Origin: Ambrosia x helenae
Lineage: Eukaryota; Streptophyta; Magnoliopsida; Asterales; Asteraceae
DNA length: 64,000 nt
NCBI GenBank assembly: GCA_030844895.1
Contig: CM061233.1
Coordinates: 49,901,453 to 49,965,452, forward strand
Direction of reading: 5' to 3'
Under the pieces are notes generated by a model. That model searched no databases and was not told where the DNA came from. It saw only the letters and a list, made by a program, of their open reading frames with translations. Position numbers and translations under genes: made by a program. Shown one piece after another: positions 35,188-46,732 of the stretch (its first letter is position 1; every line of letters starts with the position of its first letter).

Positions 35188-37323
35188 ATCTGTCACACCC
35201 TCAAATTCCATGTGCAGGGTTTTACCGCGAGGCGCGTGACACACCAGGATCCCATTCAACGATCACAATAAACAAACAACAAACATGCATTCATATATAT
35301 ATTTTAAAAACCAAAACATCATGCTTCGAGCCGTAAACCAACAGCGGAAGCATTTCTTGTTTAAACCAAAAGACATATTATAGTTTACAAAACATTGTTT
35401 AATATGCTTCAAAATTCTAGTCGCTGTGCAAGACTCTGTGCGCCTAGTCCATTAACCGCTACCTTAGAGACCTGAGAAAACATGCCAAAAATGTCAACAT
35501 ATAATGCTGGTGAGTTCACGGGTTTTCTTTTATAAAAGAGTTGTTACAAGTTTGAAAAGATCATATCCGTTACTACCAGGTTATAAGAACGTTAGCTAGA
35601 CGTTAAGTGTTTGTTTACTACTACGGTTGGGAACCCATTACTATACATGTGTAAGTTGTTGAATCATGCCCAGACGTTTTGGCTATAACTGATGCCTCGG
35701 CGAGCCAGTAATAAGAGACAATATGCACCCGCCGTCGAGTGGGGTTTGTGAGGCCCAATAGATCTATCCACATTTCCCCCGTTGTGCATCCCCGCACATT
35801 CATGGTTTCCCCCTGGGACTTTCCGTAAAAGCCGCATAGTATAATTAAGTAACCATAGTATAACATGACCTTTAGTAAGTAAGTATGTAGCATGTTTCTC
35901 TCCCCGAAAGTAAAACAGTAAAAGTGGGGCTGTGACACTCACCTTAGATTGCGTTACTTGAAAACAGTTAAGTAATTATGCTATGATAGCCCCAAATAGC
36001 GGCGACCTATCATAAGATGTGTATAAGTATCCGGACTAATAACCCGCAGGTTAGCTAGTCCCGAAATGTCCAGAGCATAACCATAAACGTTTTAAAAACA
36101 CCTTTGACTGTTAAACCGACCATACCAGTCAAGACTCGACATCCCATTGGTGACCCGACATCTCACGTGTTAGCCGAATACAAGACATCATGCAACATAT
36201 GCAATTAAACACTTAATACGCGCAAGAGTTCACCTAGTCTAGCATAATGTTCAATTAACGCATAAACAAGTCCGAACACGTGTTACTAAGTCATTGGGTG
36301 TATCCCGGGGTTCCTATCATGTTCCTAGGTGTCAAATCATGTTCCGCTTACGACAGCAGTACACGCGATTAGGAAACTAACATGCAATTAGGAAAAGTCA
36401 ACTGGTGAGTAGGGGAAAGTCAACTGGCGAGTAGGGGGCTAATCGCCTGATACATCAGGCGATTAGAGCCCTATTCGCCCCTTGTGTTGCGGTCGCGCAT
36501 TTTCGCGCGTTAAACCCTCCAAATCAGATCCGAAACATGTAAAAACACCCAATATCAAACCTAAACCATTTACCAACCCATTCCAAGAAACCCCCCCCCC
36601 CCAATTTATCTCCGCTCTAACGGTCTCGGTGCGATTATTTCCAAAAATGGCAAAGTACCAGGTTTCATTAACTATGAAATCTTTCCTTAAATGGTAAAGA
36701 CCAGATTACACCTCTTACAACTTGCAAATAATCATCTCTATGTTATAATATCATTCTAGTGTGATTCCTAACAACAAACAAGCAATGAATCATATCATAA
36801 CATCCGATTTCTTCAAGAATCACCCAAATGGGTCAAAATGCATACTTTCATCAAAACACTATAACAATAGCTCAAATCCTTAGATAATCATCCTAATAAC
36901 TCCTACACATTAGAAGTACATCAATTTCATAGAAACATTCATGTATAACCACCAAAAATCACCATATGCATAAATACTTCACATATAGCAAGTATTATGG
37001 TGTAGACTTGTTTTAGAACGCATTTCAAAGGTTTTTAAAGACACATACTTGGCAAAACAAGGTCTGGACTTTTGGGGAACCAAAACAATAACATTACAAA
37101 GGTTTGGGATGAAGAACACACCTTGGATTTTATCAAAGAAAGGTGTGTTAGCTTGGAAATGGTGAGTTTTGAAGCAAAACAAGTTCCAGAAGTGTTTTGA
37201 GGTGTGTGGGAGGCTTAGGATCTGTTAGGGTTGCATTAAGGGTGTTTGGGGAGTCAAGGGTTGTATTTATAGGTGTTTTGACTCGTGCATAACAGATCTG
37301 TGACATCCGTCACTTTTTATTTT

Positions 37324-37326
<3 letters not shown>

Positions 37327-37375
<49 letters not shown>
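37327..37375. repeat. (AAT)n microsatellite
   Basis: About 16 uninterrupted AAT/TAA units near the start of the solo LTR. Confidence 0.95.
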
Positions 37376-37376
<1 letters not shown>

Positions 37377-37537
37377 CTATTTTTTTTTAAAAAAGTGAAC
37401 AAACTATACTTAACCCAATCTACAAACCAACCCAACCATTCCTCTAGTCCACCACCCAATCTGGCCCATCAGACCAGCCCACACAACCAGGCCCAACTCC
37501 CTTATCCTCCTTCCCCTTGTACCTGTTCAAAAACACA

Positions 37538-37645
37538 AAAAAAAAAAAAAAAAAAAAACGAATTTGCTTCTGCCGGGATTCGAACCCGGGCAGGAGCCAG
37601 GTCACACTCACGTCAACAACCAGCTGAGCCACTGCTCAGTTCGTG
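37538..37645 (-). mobile_element. tRNA-like SINE head, minus strand
   Basis: Minus strand shows box A-like TGGCTCAGCTGG (plus 37620-37631) and box B GGGTTCGAATCCC (plus 37575-37587), spaced as in tRNA-derived genes, with GCCCGGG...CCCGGC forming a T-arm-like stem. A run of about 20 T follows in that direction (plus poly-A 37539-37558), a pol III terminator or T-rich tail. It does not fold into a full tRNA by eye, so a SINE or tRNA fragment is more likely than a working tRNA. Confidence 0.45.
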
Positions 37646-38236
37646 ATTTATCCCAGATCAGTTTGTATATATACCTTGTTTCGCGTCCTTTTCTTATTCC
37701 CTTACTGCTGCTGTTACGCGACCATCACCTCAACCATTTTCCTTTTTTTCAGCTCCACCTTGACCCTTAAATTGAAAGTAATATAAGTAAACATTAACTG
37801 AATTTGACTCGTAACTCAATTTGACAACTGATTACGCGTCAAACCTACGAACAATCATCATCAAATCGATTCAATCATAACCATTCACGCGTATGCAATT
37901 AAACGTGGTCAAACCTTTCCAATTCGTCGAACCAGACCCCGCCCCTATAAATTGAACGTCATAATCCCTTCACAACTCGCCGATAATCCAACCCCTGTTC
38001 TCATTTTCTGTTAATTCTTCATAATAATCAAGAAATAGCTTGTGTTTTGACTTTTTTCTTTGACCAAGCATCAATCACGATTTCGTATCTTGTAAGTTGT
38101 GTTTTCTTGATGGGTTTTGTTATTCAGGAGCAATCGATCAATAGCCCTAACATATCTGAGGCTATTGATCGTTAATTGATTTGATTCAAGGAACTAGGGC
38201 TCGATATGGGTTATATTGGGGAAGAACATCGTTTAG

Positions 38237-38237
<1 letters not shown>

Positions 38238-38281
<44 letters not shown>
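38238..38281. repeat. (AT)n microsatellite
   Basis: About 20 AT units, just before the second tRNA-like region. Confidence 0.95.
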
Positions 38282-38289
<8 letters not shown>

Positions 38290-38317
38290 TGAAATAAACA
38301 AATCACAACCACTGATC

Positions 38318-38401
38318 TAGATCAAGTGGTTGTGTCTGTTTGTGTGGCAACCAAGGGACGCGGGTTCGATCCCCATGAGCAGCAACAATATTTTTTTTTT
38401 C
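38318..38401 (+). mobile_element. tRNA-like SINE head, plus strand
   Basis: Box B GGGTTCGATCCCC at 38362-38374, a weak box A candidate AGTGGTTGTGTCTG at about 38325-38338, and a T-run at about 38391-38400. The pattern fits tRNA-derived SINEs, but target duplications were not resolved. Confidence 0.35.
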
Positions 38402-40494
38402 TCTCTTTTCTTTTCCATTTACATATATTCTATACTTTTAATCTTTTAAAATAACATAAAAATACTAAAAGTGCTTTATAAATTCTACAAAAATTATATT
38501 TAGTAATTCTTATGATAAAGTTCATTATCCAATTTTTAGATTTTCAAATATATTTTATTTATTTTATAAAATAAATATTACAAGTTTATTCATTTAAAAT
38601 TATAAAATTCAATAAAAATATCTAAACGATTTTATAAAATTCCACAAAAATTATCCTAAACTTTTATAACACTATACATTTCAGAAATAATTTTTATTTC
38701 TGAAAAACCGTTTGTTTAATATTTTTAATCAATTTTTGTTAGTTTTAATCATAAATAAATCATAATAAATTCATTTTTCAATATTTTTGTACCAAAATTT
38801 TACATAAATTATTTCTATTCATTTGGAACAGAAATACAATTTTTAATTCAAAAATTCTTCAATTTTAATATTTTTAGATATTAAAAGTCATATTTTGACA
38901 ATTTGAAATAAATAGATTAAATATTTTATTTTCAAGAAAATAATTTTATAAAAATTATTTTCACATCTTAAACTCTATATTGTGACCATATTTGATTTAA
39001 AATTAACAAAAAGACTTTTGTTTATTTATTTACCAAATTTCTCTTATTTATTAAACGTTTAATTTATTAACCAAATAAATACTTATCCCCAATTCGAAGC
39101 CCTAGAAAATATCTATAGACTAGATAGACTTAGACTTATTTGTTACATTATACATAGGGTGATACTTGGCAACGTTGGAATATACTTATTCAATTACACA
39201 AGACTCACCACCTTGCTAAGGTGAGTATTACTTATCCCCTTTTTTTCCGCTTTTACAACTTTTGGGGTGATTCATGCACAAGTATACAAAACTTTCGTAT
39301 TCATTTACACATACATTTTATTCATTTACAATTCATTTACGTGTCTTGTTTATCTTTATGCTTATGTTTTAACATGAACGTAGCTTACATACAAAATCAT
39401 ACATACAGACATAACTTATGTTATGGTGCTCTTTACATACAGACGTAACTTATGTTACGGTGCTCATTTAGACATAACTTTGTGTTATGGTGCTCTTTTA
39501 GACTCACACGTGTTGAGGTGCTCATTATCAATTACATTGTACAACTTTACATGTGATCTTTGTCTTGTTTGGTTACTTGCGTGTTTACATAATGCCTTGG
39601 TGATGCTAGACACATGAATTGTACTACTTTTCAAAACTTATACTATACGTACAAAACTAAGTAGTACTCACCAACATTCATATGTTGACAAAATTATTTT
39701 CGTGCATGTTTCAGGATAAGCTGCTTGACGCTTCACATAGGACTTTGGACTTAGACTAAATCAATCAATTTTCTTTATTTTTGTTGTCTTGTATTTAATT
39801 TCACATGATTGTAAAACAATATTCAATAATCATATATTTACATTTTAGTACCATGAGCTTTTGAACAATCGTCACTACGTGGCACCTCGATGATTCCGCC
39901 ATCGGTTGGGGTGTTACAAGATCAGGTGAGTAGGGAAGCTGATCAGGCGATTAGGAGTCCTAATCGCCTATATATTGGCGATTAGGAGCTCCAATCGCCC
40001 CTAATCCCCTCCCAATCGCCTATATACTGGCGATTAGGCAACCCCCTGGTTCCTAATCGCCTATAGCACTCCGGGTTGGGTTTTTGGCGCGTTAAACACT
40101 ATTTTAACATATATAAAACACGTATTCACATACCGATAAGTCACATAATGATTACAAACATATAATGCATGATAACTAACACGTTTACGTCCGTTCACCA
40201 ATTCCTGAGACTCGAGACTCGCGTGTGTGCGTTAAACCCGGTGATTCCACGAATCACCAATCCTTGTACAAATGGTTATGGACCGACTCCCGATGATCCC
40301 GCAGATCATCGTAACGACTCCCGATGATTCCCAGAATCATCGTAATGACTCGACTGACCCAGTTAAATACGTAATATGCATGACTCGCTAAGGTAGACTT
40401 ACTAGTTTAGTCAATGTTACTAACCTGAGTTTGCCGGGTGTCACACCATTGAACTACATTTTAAATTAATCACCCTAAAAATGGGTTTGTGACA

Positions 40495-40929
40495 TGTTGA
40501 AACGTGAAATGTGGTGGTGAGTTGAGGTTGGTCTATATGATTGAGTTATATAATACGTGGTAATTATGAAAATATGAAAAAACAATTCAAACCCCCGCGA
40601 CTACCTTTGCATCCACCCCTTGGCACCCCTAAATTACGGTGTGTCATGCCCTTCATGTCTACGTGATGGGCTTCACGCCCCTTTCATAGCAACTTTAAAT
40701 ACTCTAAGGGTGTTCAGAAGCCCGTAACTTTAAACACTCTTAAGGTTGTTCTTAAGCCGTTCAAACTGTAGAAAGCTTACCAATTTGAGAACTAGGGTTC
40801 TATTCATGATTTGGTTTTCACAATTTGTCGGTTTAGCGTTATGGTCTGGTTTGAAACTTGGTACTAGTTATGTAAACTGAATCAACTGTTAATCCTTTAT
40901 TATTTAGATATTTTATTGTTGTAATACGC
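40495..40929. other. unassigned sequence right of the old LTR
   Basis: No gene seen. Two similar pieces, ACTTTAAATACTCTAAGGGTG and ACTTTAAACACTCTTAAGGTT (about 40690-40755), form a short imperfect direct repeat. The rest is unremarkable. Confidence 0.3.
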
Positions 40930-41161
40930 AGATACGTATATGTATTACAATAACCTCGGCCGATATATCGGTGTCACGGTTATCGGTCATCAACCGATAT
41001 GTTGGTACCGGTATTTTGTACCGATATTATCAGCGATATTGGCCGATATTTTACCGATATATCACCGATATTCCCTATATTGGTGTTTTTCTTCTTAGCT
41101 CTTCCATTTTTCATACTTCTTATAGTTGTTATTACTTTTTTATTATTGTTTTAAGTCTTAA

Positions 41162-43129
41162 TCTATACTATATAATAAAGCATGAGGGAAGGATACCAAC
41201 AAAATTTAAGTAAATACTACATCTTATGCTTATGGTACAACAACTTAATGAAGTTAGTAAAAGAATAAAATTGTCATTCTACATGAATATTTAAGTTGAT
41301 TATGTAATAGAGTTAAACTTTAGAGTTTAACGTAAATCTAACTAATTATTAATGAATAAGAAAGAAATCCAAAAGTCTTAAGAGTTACAAAAATCATATG
41401 AAAGCCAAAGAGTCACCACCCATTTCAAATACAAACTTTTATATAAACCAAGTAAAACAATAACATTTGTTACTCCATTGATCCTTACTCTCTGTTTTTT
41501 TTTCTTTAATAAAAGTTTGTTCTCTATACAAAGTGTAATCAATCAATAGGTATGTTTTTGTTCTTAATCTTTAATTTGTTGTAATTCATATAGTTTTTTA
41601 CTTGTTTTATTTAAATTTCACTCATATAACTTAGTGGTACATATGTTTTCATCGATCAAGGTTTATTGCTTTACTTGGTTCATGGATATTGGAGTTTTGA
41701 AAGGGATGATTTGCACATAATTCTCATGAAGAATGTTCTTCTTGTACATGTTATAATGGTTATCTGGATGACATGTATGGCCGTGTCTGGGATTCAGATC
41801 TTGCAAAAAGACGAAACTTTCTGGTGAGAGTGAGAAGTTTAGAAGTTTTATGCACTTGTTATTGATTTATTATACGATAAGGCCTTAATCGTGTTAGTTA
41901 CAAGTTTTTTTATGTGGTCACTATACCAGAAATAAGGCAGTTTTATGGGAAGAAAATAGGTTATACGACTACTTTGTGAACCCTAATAAGGTATGAATTT
42001 TAATTATTTTTTGCTCATATGTGATTTCGAAAACCTTATGAATCAAATCAAATGAAAGCTTATGTTATTTTTACTTATTACACTTTAGTTGTAATACTCT
42101 TTGCCTCGAGCTTTTTTAAATACCCCAAATTTGAAGTTTTGTGAAAAGAATGAATATCTAAACTAAGAAAAAAGTATTGTTTTTTTAACGATATACATTT
42201 GAGTAAGTTGATTTAAGTTATGGTTTATCCTTAAATGGTCACTTGGTGTGACAAAAATATTTACCTAAAAAGATTAAAATTGTTAAATGGGTTGAAAGTT
42301 GTCCAAAGTGTATATCTAATACCTATGCCACTTAGTTAAATAAAAAAAAAATTATTGTTGTAACAAATACCTTTTGTAATCATATTTCATGCACTACATG
42401 TTTATAAATAAAGGACAGGAATGTGTGACTTAACCCGTTTTCAAATCATTATACAATCAACCCATTTCAAATGGTAATGATGTTTACATTAGTGTGCCTA
42501 AGGAAAGCGAATCACAAAGGTTGTGGTGCAAGTCAATGGAGACCATTTGATGATTACTGCACCAAATGGTTTAAAACCAAGTATTCCAACTCAGTTGTTT
42601 ACGTATCTTTTGGAAGCATGGTGCTACTAACCCAACTAGAGATGGAGAAAATTGCATGGAGTTTACAGAAAATGGGTTTTACTTTCTTTATGAAGTTAAA
42701 GATTTATAGACACGAAATATGCCAAAAGGGTTTTTTTCATTTAACCACATAAGAAAAATGTATTATTTTTGTGAGTTCGTGCAACTAGCTTAAAATGTTG
42801 TTAATGATTTAGTGGATCAGGTTCTCTTTGTTGTTTTGGATGGTTGGTTTCATGTAGAACCACTCAAAGGAAAAAGTTCAGTTTCATGTATATGCTCTTT
42901 CGTGTTAATGGGTTTGATAACCGGTTTGTTAGTATCAAAGTATATTTTTGATATACACACCTCTTGATTTAGATTACCAATATAAATACAATATAATATA
43001 CCATGAGAGGGTTGTAAACTAGCACAAAATGAGTGTCGGGTACTACATTATCGTCACTGTTGCATTGCTTAGGTTTCCGACACTCTTCAATATATGTCAC
43101 CCCGCCGCAACGCACGGGCACCCCACTAG
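41162..43129 (+). mobile_element. non-autonomous Helitron with captured gene fragment
   Basis: Starts TCTATACTATATAATAAAGC, the usual plant Helitron 5' end, and ends CACTAG at 43129 (CTRR type), preceded by a GC-rich hairpin CCCGCCGCAACGCACGGG. It lies between A (41161) and T (43130) without target duplication, as Helitrons do. 1,968 bp; no Rep/helicase seen. It carries a UDP-glycosyltransferase-like fragment. Confidence 0.8.
42498..42700 (+). pseudogene. UDP-glycosyltransferase (UGT) fragment inside the Helitron
   Basis: The frame reads RPFDDYCTKWFKTKY, then NSVVYVSFGSM and MEKIAWSLQKMGF, which matches the central part of plant family-1 glycosyltransferases just upstream of the sugar-donor (PSPG) box. 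The PSPG box and N-terminal half are not present; after MGF the similarity fades. These enzymes move glucose from UDP-glucose to small molecules. This piece cannot be active and is best read as a captured exon fragment. Confidence 0.7.
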
Positions 43130-43390
43130 TTGTTATTAGTTAGTGTTAAATATTGGTGTTTTAAGTCTTAACAAGTTCCCACTTGCTACAATTGTTAGTG
43201 TTTTGCAAGTTGTAAAACGTTAATTTGTTAATGGCAGGAGAGTATGTTGAATTGTTAGTGTTAAATTGCTATATGTATGGATTTTGCATGATATAAAAAT
43301 TGTCGATATCTCACCGCGATAACCTATATCTCAAATATCGGTCCTTCACCGATATCCGATATTTTACCGCATTAACTGCTTAGTACAATA

Positions 43391-43968
43391 ATGAACAATC
43401 TTTTATCATTTCAAAATGTTAATATAGACTAATGATTTTCTAAATTAAATCAGTTCAAATTGCCAAAACTGAACACGTAGACTTCTAAACCGGTAAAACA
43501 AGGTTGTCTAGCAACCCGCCCAATTCGTGTATGACTGATGTACATATGATAAAGTCAGATAAACTAGGATCTGGCCTCTGGTGGGTCCATAACTTGGTGC
43601 TGATGAGAACCTAAGTGAAGTTCTGTCTTTCAAATGATTATATCGGACGAAAACCAAATACTGGGTCCCATGGATATAGGTGTTGGGGCATGACCGCATG
43701 ATATTGAATACTTTGGATAAAATCACATAAAATTCGCATGTGACATTGTAACTTAGTTTATATCAGATGTCAAGTATCTGGTTTTCGTAGACCTTCATTT
43801 ACTAGAGTATTGAGTTGAAAACTGCTGCTTTTTGCTAAAATAAGCTACTGTAAAAGATGAAAATATGCAGTCAACTTTAAGCATGTGGGTAAGATGTACA
43901 TATGCGGGAACTGTGAGATAATGCACATATTTACCAATGTGTAAAAAATGTTCATATTCAAGAACTAA
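43391..43968. other. unassigned AT-rich sequence
   Basis: No gene, repeat boundary or RNA recognised. It is the left flank of the hAT MITE and may be old host sequence. Confidence 0.3.
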
Positions 43969-44249
43969 GATATGATCTGGGTTTTAAAAAGCGTGCCTGA
44001 GGCGCACCTAGGCGCAAGGCGCAGGCTACGGCGCCTCAGGGCTTTGCGCCTATCCTTTTCTCAAAGGCGCGCGCCTCAGGCGCTTTTTTGTCAAATATCA
44101 GACGTTTTTCTCCCTAAGGCGCGCGCCTCACGTACCGTGGGTATTTTTTATGCATAAAAATGTTGTACATTGGTGTTTTTGGCTTGTACATATAGGTAAA
44201 ATCACATAAAAACCTTATTTATAGTTGTATTTTGGGTAAATGAAGTTAA

Positions 44250-45995
44250 TGTTGGATATATGTAATATGTCCGATGTAATTAAAAGTTGAGGTCAACGTA
44301 ACCCGACCCTGTACGATCCGAAAAGTTACACGTTGGTACACGAATCAGATAAGTTCATGAGTAGGTGGATTATTATTTGTGAAATAATAATAGTTTAGGA
44401 CTTGAGGGACTTAATATTAATTGAATTAATATTAAGGAATATTATAGTAATATGCAAGGGGGCTTAGTGTAAGTTTGTGTTTTATAAAAAAGGGATCAAG
44501 GTGTAAACCCTAAGGACAGTTTTTAACAAAACAACTCCTTCCTCCCTAAGAAAGGGTTCTTGGCCGCCACCTCTTAGGGCCGCCCCCTATCCACCGCAAA
44601 CCACCACCATATGCTGCCTCCCTCTTGCAAAGTGTTGCTCTCGGGAGGCCAGTGCTCAGGTGTGAACTTCCTACTAGCGAGGATTCGTTGTAACCCGCGT
44701 GTTACAATTCCGGTGTAGTGGTCAAAGGTTGATTACTAAACTCTCTATAGTTGTTTCTTATTTATTTGTTTATACGCGTTTAACCGAGATCCTGATTGGG
44801 AATATTTTGTTAATTGGATTAATAAAATTATTATTATTATTATTTATAGATATAAATCATATAGATATATTCGTTTTAATTTTAAATAATAATAGAAACC
44901 GCTTCCGCTTCGTATATCTATCTATATATATAAAAGAAAACGTATTTGCTGACGTGGCGTGCAATGGAGGCCTCAACCTCCCATTGAGAGTGCCACGTGA
45001 CATCATAATTGAAAGATTTTAGTGTTTTTGAACTATTTCCTTTTTTAATTAAAAAAAATAAACATAAAACCCTAAATTAAATTGAGTTATTTTAGGAAAA
45101 TAAATTTAAAATTTTCTCTCTCATTTTTCCTCCCATAATTTTTAAACGTTTATATCTTTTATATACGTGATTTTTTAAAGAAAAAAATTACACCAAATTA
45201 ACGAGCGTTTTATTATCTTTCCAACGAGTACTATAGTCCTATATAAAAAACGGAGAAAAAAATGACTATTTTTTGTGGGGTTTCGTTCATACAGGAAAAA
45301 AAACATACAAAGTGTTCATATTATTCATTAATAATGTTTTTTTCTTTTAAACCAGGTTCTTATCTACGATGTTGAAAATCAGCCCAATCGCCATGTTATC
45401 ATTGGAATTTTACTAGGTATACTTCATCAAGAGAAGTTAGGAGAAAGAATCGCGCAACACTGCAACACATGGTGTCACCTTATAGCAAGGTTATTTTTTT
45501 ATTTATTTAATTACAAGAGTAATAATTATTACTATTAGTATTAGTATTATTAGAATGGTTATATTTTTCAACCCCGGGACGCTCCCGGAAAGAATTGATA
45601 GTTGCTGACGTGGCGTTCAATGGTGGCCTCAACCATCTCTTGATTATGCCATGTGGCATAATGAGATGCAATGATTACAACTTCAACTTAAGTGTTTGTT
45701 TAGTTGATTAGGTTAGGAATTATAAGAGCCATTAGAATATGAGAAATTAGAGAGTTGTGATGAGTTTTTTTAATAGTTGTAGCTTACATAAGTGATTCTT
45801 TAGATGATTACTGATTAGGTTTTAGATTAGGGAATATGATTTATTACTGATTAGAATACTATGAACATGCAATGATTGAGAGATTTTGTGGTTAGTTAAC
45901 TTGAGCCATTTGCAATAGGTTATCATGTAAAATTAGATTTTTCAACCCCGGGACCCTCCCGGGGTAATCAGCTAGTGATACCATAATTACCAACA
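44250..45995 (+). repeat. 5' LTR of Copia 2 (with nested Helitron)
   Basis: Net about 687 bp. It matches 55209-55919 closely, including the Pro-rich-looking block CTTGGCCGCCACC and the AT-rich 3' part. It is split between CGTATA and TGATACC by the Helitron at 44917-45975; the intact junction is present in the 3' LTR. Confidence 0.95.
44917..45975 (+). mobile_element. non-autonomous Helitron in the Copia 2 LTR, with doubled head and tail
   Basis: Begins TCTATCTATATATATAAAAG and ends CAGCTAG at 45975 after the hairpin-like CCCGGGACCCTCCCGGGG, between A (44916) and T (45976). An internal copy of the head (GCTGACGTGGCGTTCAATGG at about 45604) and of the tail (TTTTTCAACCCCGGGACGC at about 45566) shows a head-to-tail double structure. 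No protein-coding content. Confidence 0.85.
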
Positions 45996-45996
45996 G

Positions 45997-46010
45997 TGGT
46001 ATCAGAGCCA
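45997..46010 (+). promoter_or_regulatory. primer binding site of Copia 2
   Basis: TGGTATCAGAGCCA one base after the LTR end CCAACA; initiator Met-tRNA type. Confidence 0.9.
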
Positions 46011-46732
46011 CGGTTACGTGCGTATAGATGGTAAAGTTTTAATTTTGATCTATGTTTTTTTTGTCAAAAAAAAATATTATTTTTTTTGACAAAAGATCAA
46101 AAGCTTTTTGTTGTTCATGGATTGTGATGTGAATCGAGCCCTAGGTATTTTGACCCTTGTCATGGTTGTGTTTGTGATGTTTTTTTTTTTTTTATTGATT
46201 TGTATTTTTATTACGGATATTGGATCCGATGTAATAGATAGGATTAGAATAGATTTGTTTTATTTGTATATCAAATTTATTTGTAATCCTACAAGTACAA
46301 GATCAAGACGAAGATAAAAAGGCGAACATGTTCCATGAAGATAGAGATCTCGGGTCAAGTGGGAGCAATATCAAAATAGTTTTGAAACCCTTTTTTGACT
46401 AGTTCGTTTCGTTTCTAGCTACAAGTTATTCAAAATATTTATGGTAAATATTAAAATAAATCCCAATTTTAAATTGATGTTTTTTATGCCACCCTTAACG
46501 AGTTAACACTTCATTCTAAATCAAACCCAAATGTTAGTGCTGATCCCTGCATCTGGGCGTTGATCGTGAGTGAAGGTAATCATCGCGTTTCCTGTGTAAC
46601 ATAGGCCAGTGTTACAGTTAACAGTAAAGGACCAAACATCGCTTGTTTATCAAGTGGGCATAGTTGGGGTTAAACATACATCACATTTAGCGATAACCCC
46701 AAATGGAGAGTTGTGTAGTGGACACAATTAAC

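Larger units (their letters stand above)
37299..39918 (+). mobile_element. solo LTR inserted in the chromovirus 5' LTR
   Basis: 2,620 bp, from TGTGACATCCGTCAC to GGTTGGGGTGTTACA, flanked by AGATC at 37294-37298 and 39919-39923. The end block matches the solo LTR at 28351-30272 in opposite orientation, so both belong to one family. It contains two tRNA-like box B regions, an (AAT)n and an (AT)n repeat and a plus-strand TATAAATTG at about 37946-37954. There is no coding capacity. Confidence 0.9.
25956..40445 (-). mobile_element. Ty3/gypsy chromovirus, probably Tekay/Del type, complete but defective
   Basis: Minus-strand element with LTRs 35191-40445 (5') and 25956-30411 (3'), each holding a later solo LTR. 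The LTRs start TGTCACACCC and end GGGTGTCACA. Flanking 5-mers are CCATA (25951-25955) and CCATT (40446-40450), a target duplication with one change. The uninterrupted target is visible in the related LTR at 23302-23316. Internal order is gag, protease, RT, RNase H, integrase with a chromodomain-like tail. Gag lacks its core, and pol has frameshifts and stops, so the element cannot move on its own. Confidence 0.9.
35191..40445 (-). repeat. 5' LTR of the chromovirus (with nested solo LTR)
   Basis: Net about 2.6 kb after removing 37299-39918. Compared with the 3' LTR there are a few small indels (for example a short gap near 35727 and a C9 run near 36592). The TATA box at about 37265-37272 now lies only about 26 bases from the solo LTR, so its upstream U3 region (39924-40445) is displaced by 2.6 kb. 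Confidence 0.9.
21694..40494 (+). mobile_element. old plus-strand LTR retrotransposon, Athila/Tat-like, interrupted
   Basis: Two related LTR-like blocks lie at 21694-23358 and 25254-25955 plus 40446-40494, the second split by the chromovirus insertion. Shared features are ACGGGCGTGCA motifs, TATAAATAGA, GTTCTTGAGTGGCCTTTGGAG and the end block GTAATAAAA...ACGTTTTTGACACCATTGAAC. The internal part (23359-25253) has a decayed zinc knuckle. The element is strongly eroded; both copies end in a similar GTTT(G/T)TGACA. Lineage assignment is tentative. Confidence 0.5.
40930..43390. repeat. GATAT-rich repeat, split by a Helitron
   Basis: CCGATAT/ATATCGG motifs recur about ten times at 40955-41085 and again in mostly inverted sense at 43305-43370. 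The two parts are joined by ordinary AT-rich sequence when the Helitron 41162-43129 is removed. It looks like one dispersed repeat of about 0.5 kb with clustered palindromic GATATATCGG. Family unknown to me. Confidence 0.45.

Noticed and set aside
37575..37631. A genuine tRNA gene on the minus strand
   Set aside because: Box A and box B are present, but I could not fold a proper acceptor and anticodon arm, and it sits inside a solo LTR with a long T tail; a SINE or tRNA fragment is more likely.
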